Assembly: GCF_002237365.1 (NCBI RefSeq) | Contig: NZ_NMUO01000016.1 | Coordinates: 1-53,392, forward strand | Direction: 5' to 3' | DNA from: Zobellella denitrificans | GTDB lineage: Bacteria; Pseudomonadota; Gammaproteobacteria; Enterobacterales; Aeromonadaceae | Length of the DNA: 53,392 bases | Part shown: positions 46,329 through 53,362 of the stretch, piece after piece | How the letters are laid out: every line of letters starts with the position of its first letter | Position numbering within the stretch: the stretch's first letter is position 1 | Position numbers and translations under genes: made by a program | The notes under the pieces: model-generated | What the model was told of the DNA's origin: nothing | Database searches by the model: none | Seen by the model: the letters and a program-made list of their open reading frames with translations, nothing else

Positions 46329-47072
46329 ATGACCTATCTCGTCGATACCCACAATCATACGGTGGCCAGCACCCACGCCTACAGCACGGTGCACGACTAC
46401 CTGCCCATCGCCCGCGCCCGCGGCATCAAGCTGTTTGCCCTCACCGATCACGGCCCGGACATGGCCGACGCTCCCCACTACTGGCATTTCGTCAACATGC
46501 GGGTGCTGCCCCGGGTGGTGGACGGGGTGGGCATACTGCGCGGCATCGAGGCCAACATCAGGAACGAGGCGGGGGAAATCGACTTTCCCGAGCGCTACTT
46601 CGACTGCCTGGACCTGGTGGTGGCCGGCTTCCACGAGCCGGTGTTCCCGCCGGCGGACCGGGCCCGCCATACCACCGCCATGATCAACGCCATCAAGAGC
46701 GGCAAGGTGGACATCATCAGCCATCCGGGCAACCCGGCCTATCCCATCGATATAGCGGCGGTGGCCGCGGCCGCGGCCGAACACCGGGTGGCGCTGGAGA
46801 TCAACAACTCCTCCTTCAACCACTCGCGCCAGGGCAGCGAGGCCAACTGCCGGGCCATAGTGGCGGCGGCGCGGGACAGCGGCGCCTGGCTCGCCTTCGG
46901 CTCCGACTCCCACGTGGCCTTTACCCTGGGCCAGTTCGAGCACTGCCACCGGCTGGTGACCGAGCTGGACTTTCCCCGGGAGCGGATACTGGCGACGGAT
47001 CCGGACAAGTTGCTGAGCTTTCTGGAGCGGCGGGGACATCCGCGCATCGCGGAATTTGATGAGCTGCGTTGA
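46329..47072 (+). CDS. YcdX-like PHP domain phosphatase
   Basis: This 247-residue PHP-superfamily phosphatase has the metal ligands of YcdX in order: DTHNHTVAS near the N terminus, TDHGPDM, the Glu in [24 protein letters not shown] and GSDSHVAF. It starts at ATG 46329 with AGGGAG upstream; the frame is open 42 nt further. E. coli YcdX is linked to swarming motility, and the divergent neighbour here is a chemoreceptor, a suggestive but unproven association. Confidence 0.93.
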   Translation: MTYLVDTHNHTVASTHAYSTVHDYLPIARARGIKLFALTDHGPDMADAPHYWHFVNMRVLPRVVDGVGILRGIEANIRNEAGEIDFPERYFDCLDLVVAGFHEPVFPPADRARHTTAMINAIKSGKVDIISHPGNPAYPIDIAAVAAAAAEHRVALEINNSSFNHSRQGSEANCRAIVAAARDSGAWLAFGSDSHVAFTLGQFEHCHRLVTELDFPRERILATDPDKLLSFLERRGHPRIAEFDELR

Positions 47073-47079
47073 AGACGCC

Positions 47080-47107
47080 AGAGGCGGCCCGGAGCCGCCT
47101 CTTCTTT
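47080..47107 (+). terminator. Rho-independent terminator after the YcdX-like gene
   Basis: AGAGGCGGC-CCGGA-GCCGCCTCT followed by TCTTT lies 8 nt after the stop, between convergent genes. Confidence 0.85.
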
Positions 47108-47128
47108 ACATAACAGGCAAAGGGAAAC

Positions 47129-47638
47129 TCAGCCCAGTTCCAGGCTCAGCTGGACGGACTCGTCGAAGAAGAATTCGTCGCAGTTGTTGCCGGGGCCGCT
47201 GCGATCCACCACCAGGAACTCGTCGTCGTCGCGCAGCGCCAGTATCGGGTGGTGCCACACGCCCCTGTGGTAGTTCACGCCCTGGCGGCCGCTGGCACGG
47301 AAGGCGCGCACGGTGGACGGGTCTATGTTCATGCAGCCGTCGCCCACCGGGGCGACCACCAGCAGAAAGTCGTGGCCGAACAGGGGAATGAAAGACTGGG
47401 AGCCGAAGGGGTGGCGCTCCAGCATCTTGATCGCCAGCGGATACTCCAGGGTCTTGGCCCGGAAGATGCTGATGATGCCCTGGCCCTGCTCGTCCAGCTG
47501 CACCTCGCCCAGCTTGTGGTAACGGCGGGTGGAGCCGTTGTTGATCATGAAGTAATCGCGGCCTTCGGACTCGATCACGTCGCCGAAGGGCGCGAAGGCT
47601 TCCCTGGTCAGCGGCTCTATCTTGAGGGTCTTGATCAT
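47129..47638 (-). CDS. allA: Ureidoglycolate lyase
   Basis: AllA (169 residues) splits ureidoglycolate into glyoxylate and urea, the last nitrogen-releasing step of allantoin breakdown. It shows family segments MIKTLKIEPLTREAFAPFGDVI, FIPLFGHDFLLVVAP and VNYHRGVWHHPILAL with active-site His and Lys/Arg residues of the cupin-like fold. It is the last gene of puuE-uraD-allA, but an intrinsic terminator lies in its 52-nt upstream gap. Confidence 0.95.
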   Translation of the reverse strand: MIKTLKIEPLTREAFAPFGDVIESEGRDYFMINNGSTRRYHKLGEVQLDEQGQGIISIFRAKTLEYPLAIKMLERHPFGSQSFIPLFGHDFLLVVAPVGDGCMNIDPSTVRAFRASGRQGVNYHRGVWHHPILALRDDDEFLVVDRSGPGNNCDEFFFDESVQLSLELG

Positions 47639-47655
47639 CTCTGCCTCCGAAAACG

Positions 47656-47682
47656 GATAAAAAAACGGGGGCCTGGGCCCCC
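47656..47682 (-). terminator. Intrinsic terminator between uraD and allA
   Basis: On the minus strand, GGGGGCC-CA-GGCCCCC is followed by G and seven T. It starts 8 nt after the uraD stop and ends about 18 nt before the allA ATG, so allA must depend on readthrough or conditional antitermination. Confidence 0.82.
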
Positions 47683-47690
47683 TCGCCTCG

Positions 47691-48206
47691 TTACATCTCG
47701 TTCAAGCGGAACAGGGCTATCTTGTTGATTTCCTTGACGGCACGATCGAACTCGGTGTCGTAGTCGTTATGGATGCGCTCTTCGAAGGCGGCCAGGATCT
47801 GATGCCGGTTGGAGCCCTTCACCGCCATGATAAAGGGAAAGGCGAACTTTTCCTTATAGGCGTTGTTCAGCTCGGTGAAGCGGGCGAATTCCTCCGCGGT
47901 GCACTGGTTGATGCCGGCGCCGGCCTGCTCGTTGGTGGAGGCCTCGGTCAGTTCGCCCCGCTGGGCGGCCTTGCCGGCCAGATCCGGGTGAGCGTTGATC
48001 AGCGCCAGCTGGGCGTCCTTGTCGGCGGCCAGCAGCACGCCGGCCATGCGCGCATGCAGGCGCTCGATCTCGTCGTCCTCGGCGCTCAGGCCCTGGTCGA
48101 AGGCGGTTTCCGCCACCCAGGCGGAATGCTCGTAGATGTCGGCGAAGGCGGCGACGAACTCGTCGCGGCTCATGGCGCTGGGGGTACAGGTCTTGAACCG
48201 GCTCAT
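47691..48206 (-). CDS. uraD: OHCU decarboxylase (2-oxo-4-hydroxy-4-carboxy-5-ureidoimidazoline decarboxylase)
   Basis: UraD (171 residues) converts OHCU, the product of UraH, to S-allantoin. The active-site motif NAHPDLAGKAA with catalytic His and the LTEASTNEQAGAG segment are typical. The start is ATG 48206, sharing one base with the puuE stop (TAATG), which indicates translational coupling; a longer frame upstream is not used. Confidence 0.96.
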   Translation of the reverse strand: MSRFKTCTPSAMSRDEFVAAFADIYEHSAWVAETAFDQGLSAEDDEIERLHARMAGVLLAADKDAQLALINAHPDLAGKAAQRGELTEASTNEQAGAGINQCTAEEFARFTELNNAYKEKFAFPFIMAVKGSNRHQILAAFEERIHNDYDTEFDRAVKEINKIALFRLNEM

Positions 48207-49129
48207 TATTTGTTTCCTTTGTAGGGGTGGTGCTCGTGCCAGTGCTTGGCGATGTCGATACGGCGGGTGAACCACACCCGATCGTGGCTACGGGCATACT
48301 TGATGAAACGCTCCAGCGCGGCCATGCGGGCGGGGCGGCCCAGCAGGCGGCAGTGCATGCCGATGGACAGCATCTTGGGCGCCTCGGCCCCTTCTTCGTA
48401 CAGCACGTCGAAGGCGTCCTTCAGGTACTGGTAGAACTGCTCGCCGCTGTTGAAGCCTTGCTGGGTGGCGAAGCGCATGTCGTTGGTGTCCAGGGTATAG
48501 GGGATCACCAGATGGCCCTTGCCGTTGTTGTCCACCCAGTAGGGCAGATCGTCGGCATAGGAGTCGGAGTCATACAGGAAGCCGCCTTCTTCCATCACCA
48601 GCTTGCGGGTGTTGGGGCTGTCGCGACCGGTATACCAGCCCAGCGGGCGCTGGCCACAGATGCGCTCGATGATCTCGATGGCCTTGTACAGCTGCTCGCG
48701 CTCTTCGTTCTCGTCCATCCACTGGTAGGTGATCCACTTGTAGGCGTGGGAGCAGATCTCGTGCCCCTCTTCCACGAATACCCTGGCCAGCTCCGGATAG
48801 CGTTCCAGGGCGGTGGCCACGGCGAAGACGGTGAGCGGAATGTCGTACTTCTTGAACAGGCGCAGCAGGCGCCAGACACCGGCCCGGCTGCCATACTCAT
48901 AGACCGACTCCATGCTCATGTGACGCACGCCCTCCCAGGGCATGGCACCGGGCAGCTCGGACAGGAAGGCCTCGGACTCGCCGTCCCCGTGCAGTACGTT
49001 GCGCTCACCACCCTCTTCGTAGTTCAGCACGAAGGAAATGGCGACACGCGCATCACCGGGCCATTGTGGGTGAGGAGGATTGGCTCCATACCCGATGAGG
49101 TCACGGGGATAGTCTTTGTTCTGGCTCAT
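48206..49129 (-). CDS. puuE: Allantoinase PuuE (polysaccharide-deacetylase type)
   Basis: PuuE (307 residues) opens allantoin to allantoate. It begins MSQNKDYPRDLIGYGANPP and contains the deacetylase-fold segments FVLNYEEGGERNVLHGD, EGHEICSHAYKWI and IGMHCRLLGRPARM, matching the Pseudomonas-type metal-independent PuuE rather than AllB/PucH. ATG 49129 has AAGGAG 7 nt upstream. It is the first gene of the minus-strand arm of the purine locus. Confidence 0.95.
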   Translation of the reverse strand: MSQNKDYPRDLIGYGANPPHPQWPGDARVAISFVLNYEEGGERNVLHGDGESEAFLSELPGAMPWEGVRHMSMESVYEYGSRAGVWRLLRLFKKYDIPLTVFAVATALERYPELARVFVEEGHEICSHAYKWITYQWMDENEEREQLYKAIEIIERICGQRPLGWYTGRDSPNTRKLVMEEGGFLYDSDSYADDLPYWVDNNGKGHLVIPYTLDTNDMRFATQQGFNSGEQFYQYLKDAFDVLYEEGAEAPKMLSIGMHCRLLGRPARMAALERFIKYARSHDRVWFTRRIDIAKHWHEHHPYKGNK

Positions 49130-49208
49130 CGGAAAACTCCTTGAAAACGCAGGTTTGAAAACCGGTCGGGACAAGCGTGAAGAGGGCTTGCCGGTCATTG
49201 TGACGACC

Positions 49209-49224
49209 TTATTGTATACAATAA
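49209..49224. promoter_or_regulatory. Perfect palindrome TTATTGTATACAATAA, candidate operator
   Basis: All 16 bases are self-complementary. The core TTGTATACAA resembles operators of GntR/FadR-class regulators. It lies 80 nt upstream of puuE and 265 nt upstream of uraH, closer to the minus-strand promoter. The regulator gene is not in the window. Confidence 0.65.
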
Positions 49225-49421
49225 AATCAATATATGTAAATAACAGGTTTAGTTTTTGTATCGGATCTTGCCAGGAATTCTTGCTTTACAGCACCAAAGT
49301 AAAGACAATCCTACTCGATCGGGATAGATCGGCGCCTGATAACACAGGCACTCGGCCTCATTGTACACATTTGTGTTAATTAAATGTAGACGAGAGAAAA
49401 TATCTTGATGTAAAGTTAATT

Positions 49422-49444
49422 CTATCGACGCACTGTGTCGATAG
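49422..49444 (+). other. Perfect inverted repeat upstream of uraH
   Basis: CTATCGAC-GCACTGT-GTCGATAG has 8-bp arms and a 7-nt loop, 45 nt before the uraH ATG and probably within its leader. No T-tract follows. It could be an operator or an RNA hairpin. Confidence 0.5.
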
Positions 49445-49489
49445 TACCTTGGACCAACAGAGACGCGTATGACGCGCAAGGTAACTAAA

Positions 49490-49843
49490 ATGGGAAAACT
49501 GACCACACACGTATTGGATACCGCCAAGGGCCTGCCTGGCTCCGAAATCAAAGTTGAACTGTACCGGGTTGAAGGCGAGAAGACCACGCTGATCAACACC
49601 GTCTACACCAACCACGACGGCCGTACCGATGCGCCCATCCTGGCAGGTGACGACTATGTAGCCGGCAAATACCAGCTGGTATTCCACACCTCCAGTTACT
49701 TTAAGAAACAAGGTATTGAGCTGCTCGAGCCGGCCTTCCTGGACGACGTTGTCATCCGTTTCGGGATCGCCGCCGGCGAAGAGCATTACCACGTACCCCT
49801 GCTGATCGCACCCTACAGCTACTCTACCTACAGAGGCAGCTAA
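49490..49843 (+). CDS. uraH: 5-hydroxyisourate hydrolase
   Basis: UraH (117 residues, transthyretin-like) hydrolyses 5-hydroxyisourate to OHCU, the UraD substrate. It has the N-terminal GKLTTHVLDTAKGLPG with catalytic His, EEHYHVPLLIAPYSYSTY and the terminal YRGS tetrapeptide diagnostic of the family. Start ATG 49490 is chosen by family alignment and AAGG upstream; an in-frame ATG 21 nt earlier exists. No secretion signal, so cytoplasmic. Confidence 0.96.
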   Translation: MGKLTTHVLDTAKGLPGSEIKVELYRVEGEKTTLINTVYTNHDGRTDAPILAGDDYVAGKYQLVFHTSSYFKKQGIELLEPAFLDDVVIRFGIAAGEEHYHVPLLIAPYSYSTYRGS

Positions 49844-49849
49844 CGGGTC

Positions 49850-49908
49850 GCAGACGGCTCCTGCCAATGCCGTGGACGAAGGAAAATCGTGCGGCATTGG
49901 CAGTCTGC
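49850..49908 (+). other. Large stem-loop between uraH and the purine permease gene
   Basis: TGCCAATGCCG (49862-49872) is exactly complementary to CGGCATTGGCA (49892-49902), extended by GCAGAC (49850-49855) with GTCTGC (49903-49908) across a 6-nt bulge. The loop is 19 nt. There is no T-tract, so it is not a simple terminator. It starts 6 nt after the uraH stop and ends 28 nt before the permease ATG. Confidence 0.75.
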
Positions 49909-49936
49909 AACTCAACCTACTCGAGGACTTCTGGTC

Positions 49937-51280
49937 ATGGAACACATCAAGAATGAGCCAACCCCTCAAACCCTCCCGGCTTCCGGGGGATTGCTGGACA
50001 GGTGGTTCAAGTTAAGTGCCCACGGCACCACGGTCAAAACCGAGCTGATCGCCGGCCTGACCACCTTCATCACCATGGCATACATTATTTTTGTCAACCC
50101 CAACATCATGTCCGCCTCGGGTATGGATGCGGGCGCCGTGTTCGTGGCCACCTGCATCGGGGCCGCCGTTGCCACCCTCTTTATGGGGCTGTACGCCAAC
50201 TGGCCGGTCGGCCTGGCACCGGGCATGGGCCTGAACGCCTTCTTCGCCTTCACCGTGGTCGGTGAAATGGGCTACAGCTGGGAAGTGGCGCTGGGCGCCG
50301 TGTTCTGGTCCGGCGTGATCTTCACCGCCATGAGTTTCTGGAAAATCCGTGAGTGGGTGCTCGACTCCATTCCCGAATCCCTGCGCTACGCCATGACCGC
50401 GGGCGTGGGCCTGTTCCTCGGCCTGATCGGCCTGAAAACCGCCGGCATAGTGGTGGAAAGTCCGGCCACCCTGGTGACCCTGGGCGACTTCACCAAGCCC
50501 AGCGCCCTGCTGGCCGCCGTCTGCTTCCTGATCATCTCCATCCTGGTCCATCGCAAGGTGTTCGGCGCCGTGCTGATCGGGGTGCTGAGCGTGACCCTGA
50601 TCGGCCTGTTCATGGGCATCGTCGAATACAACGGCATCTTCGCCATGCCGCCCAGCATCGAGCCCACCTTTATGAAGCTGGACATCATGGGCGCGCTGGA
50701 CATCGGCATGATCACCGTGATCCTGGCCTTCCTGTTCGTCAACATGTTCGACACCGCCGGCACCCTGATGGGCGTGGCCGAGCGTGCCAACCTGCGCCGC
50801 CCCGACGGCAGCATCGAAGGGCTGAAGAAATCTCTGAAGGCCGACAGCGCCTCTTCCGTGATCGGCACCTTCGTCGGCTGTCCGCCGGTAACCAGCTATG
50901 TGGAAAGCGCCGCCGGCGTGGCCGCCGGGGGCCGTACCGGCCTGACCGCCGTGACCATCGCCGCGCTGTTCCTGCTGTCCATGTTCCTGGCGCCCCTGGC
51001 CGGCATGATACCGCCCTACGCCACCGCCGGCGCCCTGATCTTCGTGGCCTTCGCCATGATGAGCAGCCTGGCCAAGATCGAGTGGGACGACTTCACCGAA
51101 ATGGCCCCGGCCGCGGTAACCGCGCTGATGATGCCGCTGACCTTCTCCATCGCCAACGGCATCGCCATGGGCTTCGTCACCTACACGGTGCTGAAGATGG
51201 CCACCGGCCACCCGCGCGACGTGTCCATCAGCGTCTATATCCTGAGCGCCATCTTTATCGCCAAGTTCGTGTTTATGTAA
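49937..51280 (+). CDS. NCS2/AzgA-type purine permease
   Basis: This 447-residue inner-membrane permease has about 12-14 helices. TFITMAYIIFVNPNIMSASG and GLAPGMGLNAFFAFTVV are hallmarks of the AzgA subgroup (adenine, guanine, hypoxanthine uptake), and MFDTAGTLMGVAERANL and GCPPVTSYVESAAGVAAGGRTGL complete the substrate-site pattern. The start ATG 49937 has GAGGA about 9 nt upstream; a longer frame begins inside the stem-loop and is not favoured. Placed after uraH, it probably feeds purine bases into the degradation pathway. Confidence 0.93.
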   Translation: MEHIKNEPTPQTLPASGGLLDRWFKLSAHGTTVKTELIAGLTTFITMAYIIFVNPNIMSASGMDAGAVFVATCIGAAVATLFMGLYANWPVGLAPGMGLNAFFAFTVVGEMGYSWEVALGAVFWSGVIFTAMSFWKIREWVLDSIPESLRYAMTAGVGLFLGLIGLKTAGIVVESPATLVTLGDFTKPSALLAAVCFLIISILVHRKVFGAVLIGVLSVTLIGLFMGIVEYNGIFAMPPSIEPTFMKLDIMGALDIGMITVILAFLFVNMFDTAGTLMGVAERANLRRPDGSIEGLKKSLKADSASSVIGTFVGCPPVTSYVESAAGVAAGGRTGLTAVTIAALFLLSMFLAPLAGMIPPYATAGALIFVAFAMMSSLAKIEWDDFTEMAPAAVTALMMPLTFSIANGIAMGFVTYTVLKMATGHPRDVSISVYILSAIFIAKFVFM

Positions 51281-51300
51281 GGCTCTGCCACCCGCACAAC

Positions 51301-51333
51301 AAAAAACCACCGGCTCGCACCGGTGGTTTTTTT
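51301..51333. terminator. Bidirectional terminator after the purine permease
   Basis: AAAAAACCACCGG and CCGGTGGTTTTTTT flank a 6-nt loop, giving a T-tract on both strands. It ends the permease transcript on the plus strand and the DUF3461 gene on the minus strand. Confidence 0.95.
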
Positions 51334-51352
51334 ATGATCGTTGAAACCCGGA

Positions 51353-51694
51353 TCAGGCCGGCAGCGTCGCCAGCCGGTGCTTGATCTCCGCCATCTTGGC
51401 CTCCATCACCCGCTCGAACTGCTCCAGGTTGTGCAGTATGGCCGCCCGGGGATCGGCGTTTCTCTGCCCCAGGATCTGTTCGAGTTCATCCATGGCCCTG
51501 TGCAGGGTGGCCTGTACCTCGGGATTGTTGCCGTGGGGAAAGCGGAACTTGAGGCTGGCGGGCAGGCAGGAGCCGGCGGGGCGCTGGAAACACACCTTGA
51601 GTTCATCGTGATCGTCCCGCTCCATCACCTGGAAACGGCTGATCTGGTCGAGATCCTCGATGCCCATGGCGGTCAGGGTGGTAAAGGCTGGCAT
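51353..51694 (-). CDS. DUF3461 family protein, copy 1
   Basis: This is a 113-residue protein starting MPAFTTLTAMGIEDLDQISRF; GAGGT lies 6 nt upstream of the chosen ATG. It shares its layout with the second copy at 52348-52755: a TLxxMGI start, DELKVCFQRPAGSCLPASLKF, and a C-terminal helix ending ERVMEAKMAEIKHRLATL. No function is known for the family. It is shorter in the middle than copy 2. Confidence 0.82.
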   Translation of the reverse strand: MPAFTTLTAMGIEDLDQISRFQVMERDDHDELKVCFQRPAGSCLPASLKFRFPHGNNPEVQATLHRAMDELEQILGQRNADPRAAILHNLEQFERVMEAKMAEIKHRLATLPA

Positions 51695-51924
51695 GACGGT
51701 TACCTCTTTAGGGCCGGGTGGTGGGGCCGCCCCGGCGGCAAAATGCGATTTACATATCGTTAACATGAAGGTTAATCCCACCGCCGTCGATGCATTAGAG
51801 CCAGTCGGGCACCCTGACTGAGTCCAGCTGGCCCCATCCCCGCCCCGCTGCTGGCGCTAGCCAGCGGCGGCCGGGGCTCCTAGATTGGGAACCACCACGA
51901 CGCCATTTACAGAGGGATGCGGCT

Positions 51925-52173
51925 ATGCCGAAGCAACAGGAAGTGACCATCAGGCTGGATGAGGCCACCAGCGCGCTCTTTGCCGAATACCAGGCCTATA
52001 CCCGGGTCAGCCCCGAGCACTATCTGCAGCAGTTGCTGGAAAAGACCCTGCCCACCCTGGAAGCCATGGTCGGCGCCCTGCGCGAGGCGGGGGAGGATGA
52101 GCAGGCGGTGATGGAGCTGTTCGGCAAGAAGATGGCGGAGTCACTGCTCCGGCAGCAGGCGGCCAGATCCTGA
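51925..52173 (+). CDS. Small ribbon-helix-helix-like protein
   Basis: This is an 82-residue protein. GAGGGA precedes the ATG at good spacing. The start QEVTIRLDEATSALFAEYQAYTRVSPEHYLQQLLEKTLP (residues about 5-43, quoted by its ends: QEVTIRL to KTLP) has the strand-helix-helix pattern of CopG/MetJ-like folds, with a helical C-terminal tail. No toxin gene is adjacent, so an antitoxin role is not supported. A GC-rich stem-loop (GCTGCTGGC-GCTA-GCCAGCGGC, about 51848-51869) lies just upstream. Confidence 0.65.
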   Translation: MPKQQEVTIRLDEATSALFAEYQAYTRVSPEHYLQQLLEKTLPTLEAMVGALREAGEDEQAVMELFGKKMAESLLRQQAARS

Positions 52174-52318
52174 ACTGGCCAAAAACCACGCCGATGGAGC
52201 GCAGGCGGCCCGCCTGCTTTCCCGCGTAGCGGGAACCACAGGCCTGGAAAGCCACGCCTCAACCCTGGGCACGACACCGATGCGGGTGAGCCGCCCGCGC
52301 CCCATTCGGTCACCTGCA

Positions 52319-52346
52319 GACAGGGGCGGTGATCACCGCCCCTGTC
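52319..52346. other. Perfect 28-nt palindrome between convergent genes
   Basis: GACAGGGGCGGTGA is immediately followed by its exact reverse complement. It ends 1 nt before the minus-strand DUF3461 stop and 145 nt after the small RHH-like gene. Neither flank has a good T-tract. It may act as a bidirectional transcription stop. Confidence 0.75.
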
Positions 52347-52347
52347 G

Positions 52348-52755
52348 CTATTTCAGCGCCGCTATCTGCCGGCGCAGCTCTTCCAGCTTGGCCTTCATCA
52401 CCCGTTCCATATGCTCCAGATCCTCAAGCAGTTGCTGCTTGCTGTCCCGGGTGGACTCGTCCTCGGCCGGCGCGTCGGGTTTGAGCAACTGGTGCAGTTC
52501 CACCAGCGCCTGGCGCAGCACCGGGCTGGTGTCTTCCAGCTGGTGCCACTGGGCGGTTTTCTGGAACTCGACCGGTACCCCGGACTGGGGACGGGCGAAG
52601 GTGAATTTCTTGCTGCGCGACAGCAGGGAACCCGCCGGCCGGTGGTAGTAGACCTTGAGCACGTCGGCCCGGGCCTCACGGCGCAGGCGGTACTTGCTGA
52701 TGTTGTCGAAGGAGGTAATGCCCATCTGTTCCAGGGTGGGGTACTGTGCTGTCAT
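52348..52755 (-). CDS. DUF3461 family protein, copy 2
   Basis: This 135-residue protein starts MTAQYPTLEQMGITSFDNIS and contains ADVLKVYYHRPAGSLLSRSKKF and the C-terminal helix MERVMKAKLEELRRQIAAL. It is the closer match to the family's usual form. The frame continues far upstream by chance, but this start matches the family; its ribosome-binding site is weak. Function unknown. Confidence 0.85.
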   Translation of the reverse strand: MTAQYPTLEQMGITSFDNISKYRLRREARADVLKVYYHRPAGSLLSRSKKFTFARPQSGVPVEFQKTAQWHQLEDTSPVLRQALVELHQLLKPDAPAEDESTRDSKQQLLEDLEHMERVMKAKLEELRRQIAALK

Positions 52756-52946
52756 CTGTGTTCGCCCAAAACTCTCATGCTGCGGTAACCGGGGCCGGCC
52801 CAGGGGACCGGCGATTGCACTTGGGCGTCGGCTCCCTGACCGTCGAGCTACCACTCCGGGCAAACCAGGCAATGCGTGAGCGCAGTATAGCCAGCGGCCG
52901 CCACCACCGGACAGGGCCAGATCCGGCCGCCGGCTGGAACCAGGGG

Positions 52947-53362
52947 CTACACCGAGATCCTGAGCGACCTCATCCGGCAGAACGCCTTGATGTTGAAATG
53001 CTCCTCCGCCGCCATTCCCGGAGGATAGGTTCGCCCCGGATCCGGGTTCACCAGGCAGCGATCGAAGGGCAGCCGGCGCGCCAGTTGTTCGCCCCGGGCC
53101 AGCTCCCGGGTCCAGATCCGGGCCGTGCCGTCCGGGCCCAGCCCCCGGCACAGGGAAACGATGTCTTCCTCGTTCCGTACCCGCACCACGGCGGCCAGGG
53201 GACCGGGCAAGGGGCGGCGGAACACCGCCATGTCCGGGCTCACCCCGTCCAGCAACGAGGCCGGATAGTACCAGCCGTCGCCCTCCGGCAGGGTGCCGCC
53301 CGCCTCCTGGCGGGCGCCCTCGTCCACCGCCGCCGCCAGTTGCCGGTGCAACGCTTCCCGCT
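52947..53362 (-). CDS. Aldehyde dehydrogenase-like protein, C-terminal fragment cut by the contig end
   Basis: The frame is open to the end of genuine sequence, giving at least the last ~138 residues. HRQLAAAVDEGARQEAGG, GWYYPASLLDGVSPDMAVFRRPLPGPLAAVVRV and IWTRELARGEQLARRL follow the C-terminal third of ALDH enzymes. The usual downstream NPFGG-like segment is replaced by NPDPGRTYPPGM and the tail is atypical, so it may be a divergent member or a decaying copy. The catalytic Cys and Glu would lie beyond the window. Confidence 0.6.

Larger units (their letters stand above)
49130..49489. promoter_or_regulatory. Divergent control region of the purine degradation locus
   Basis: This 360-nt AT-rich gap between puuE and uraH has no gene. 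It contains the perfect 16-bp palindrome at 49209-49224, a near-palindrome TACACATTTGTGTTA at about 49364-49378 (start TTGTACACA), and a hairpin at 49422-49444. These are listed separately where clear. It presumably holds both promoters. Confidence 0.7.

Noticed and set aside
51925-52173. Antitoxin of a toxin-antitoxin pair
   Set aside because: The protein is RHH-like, but no small toxin gene lies next to it on the same strand.
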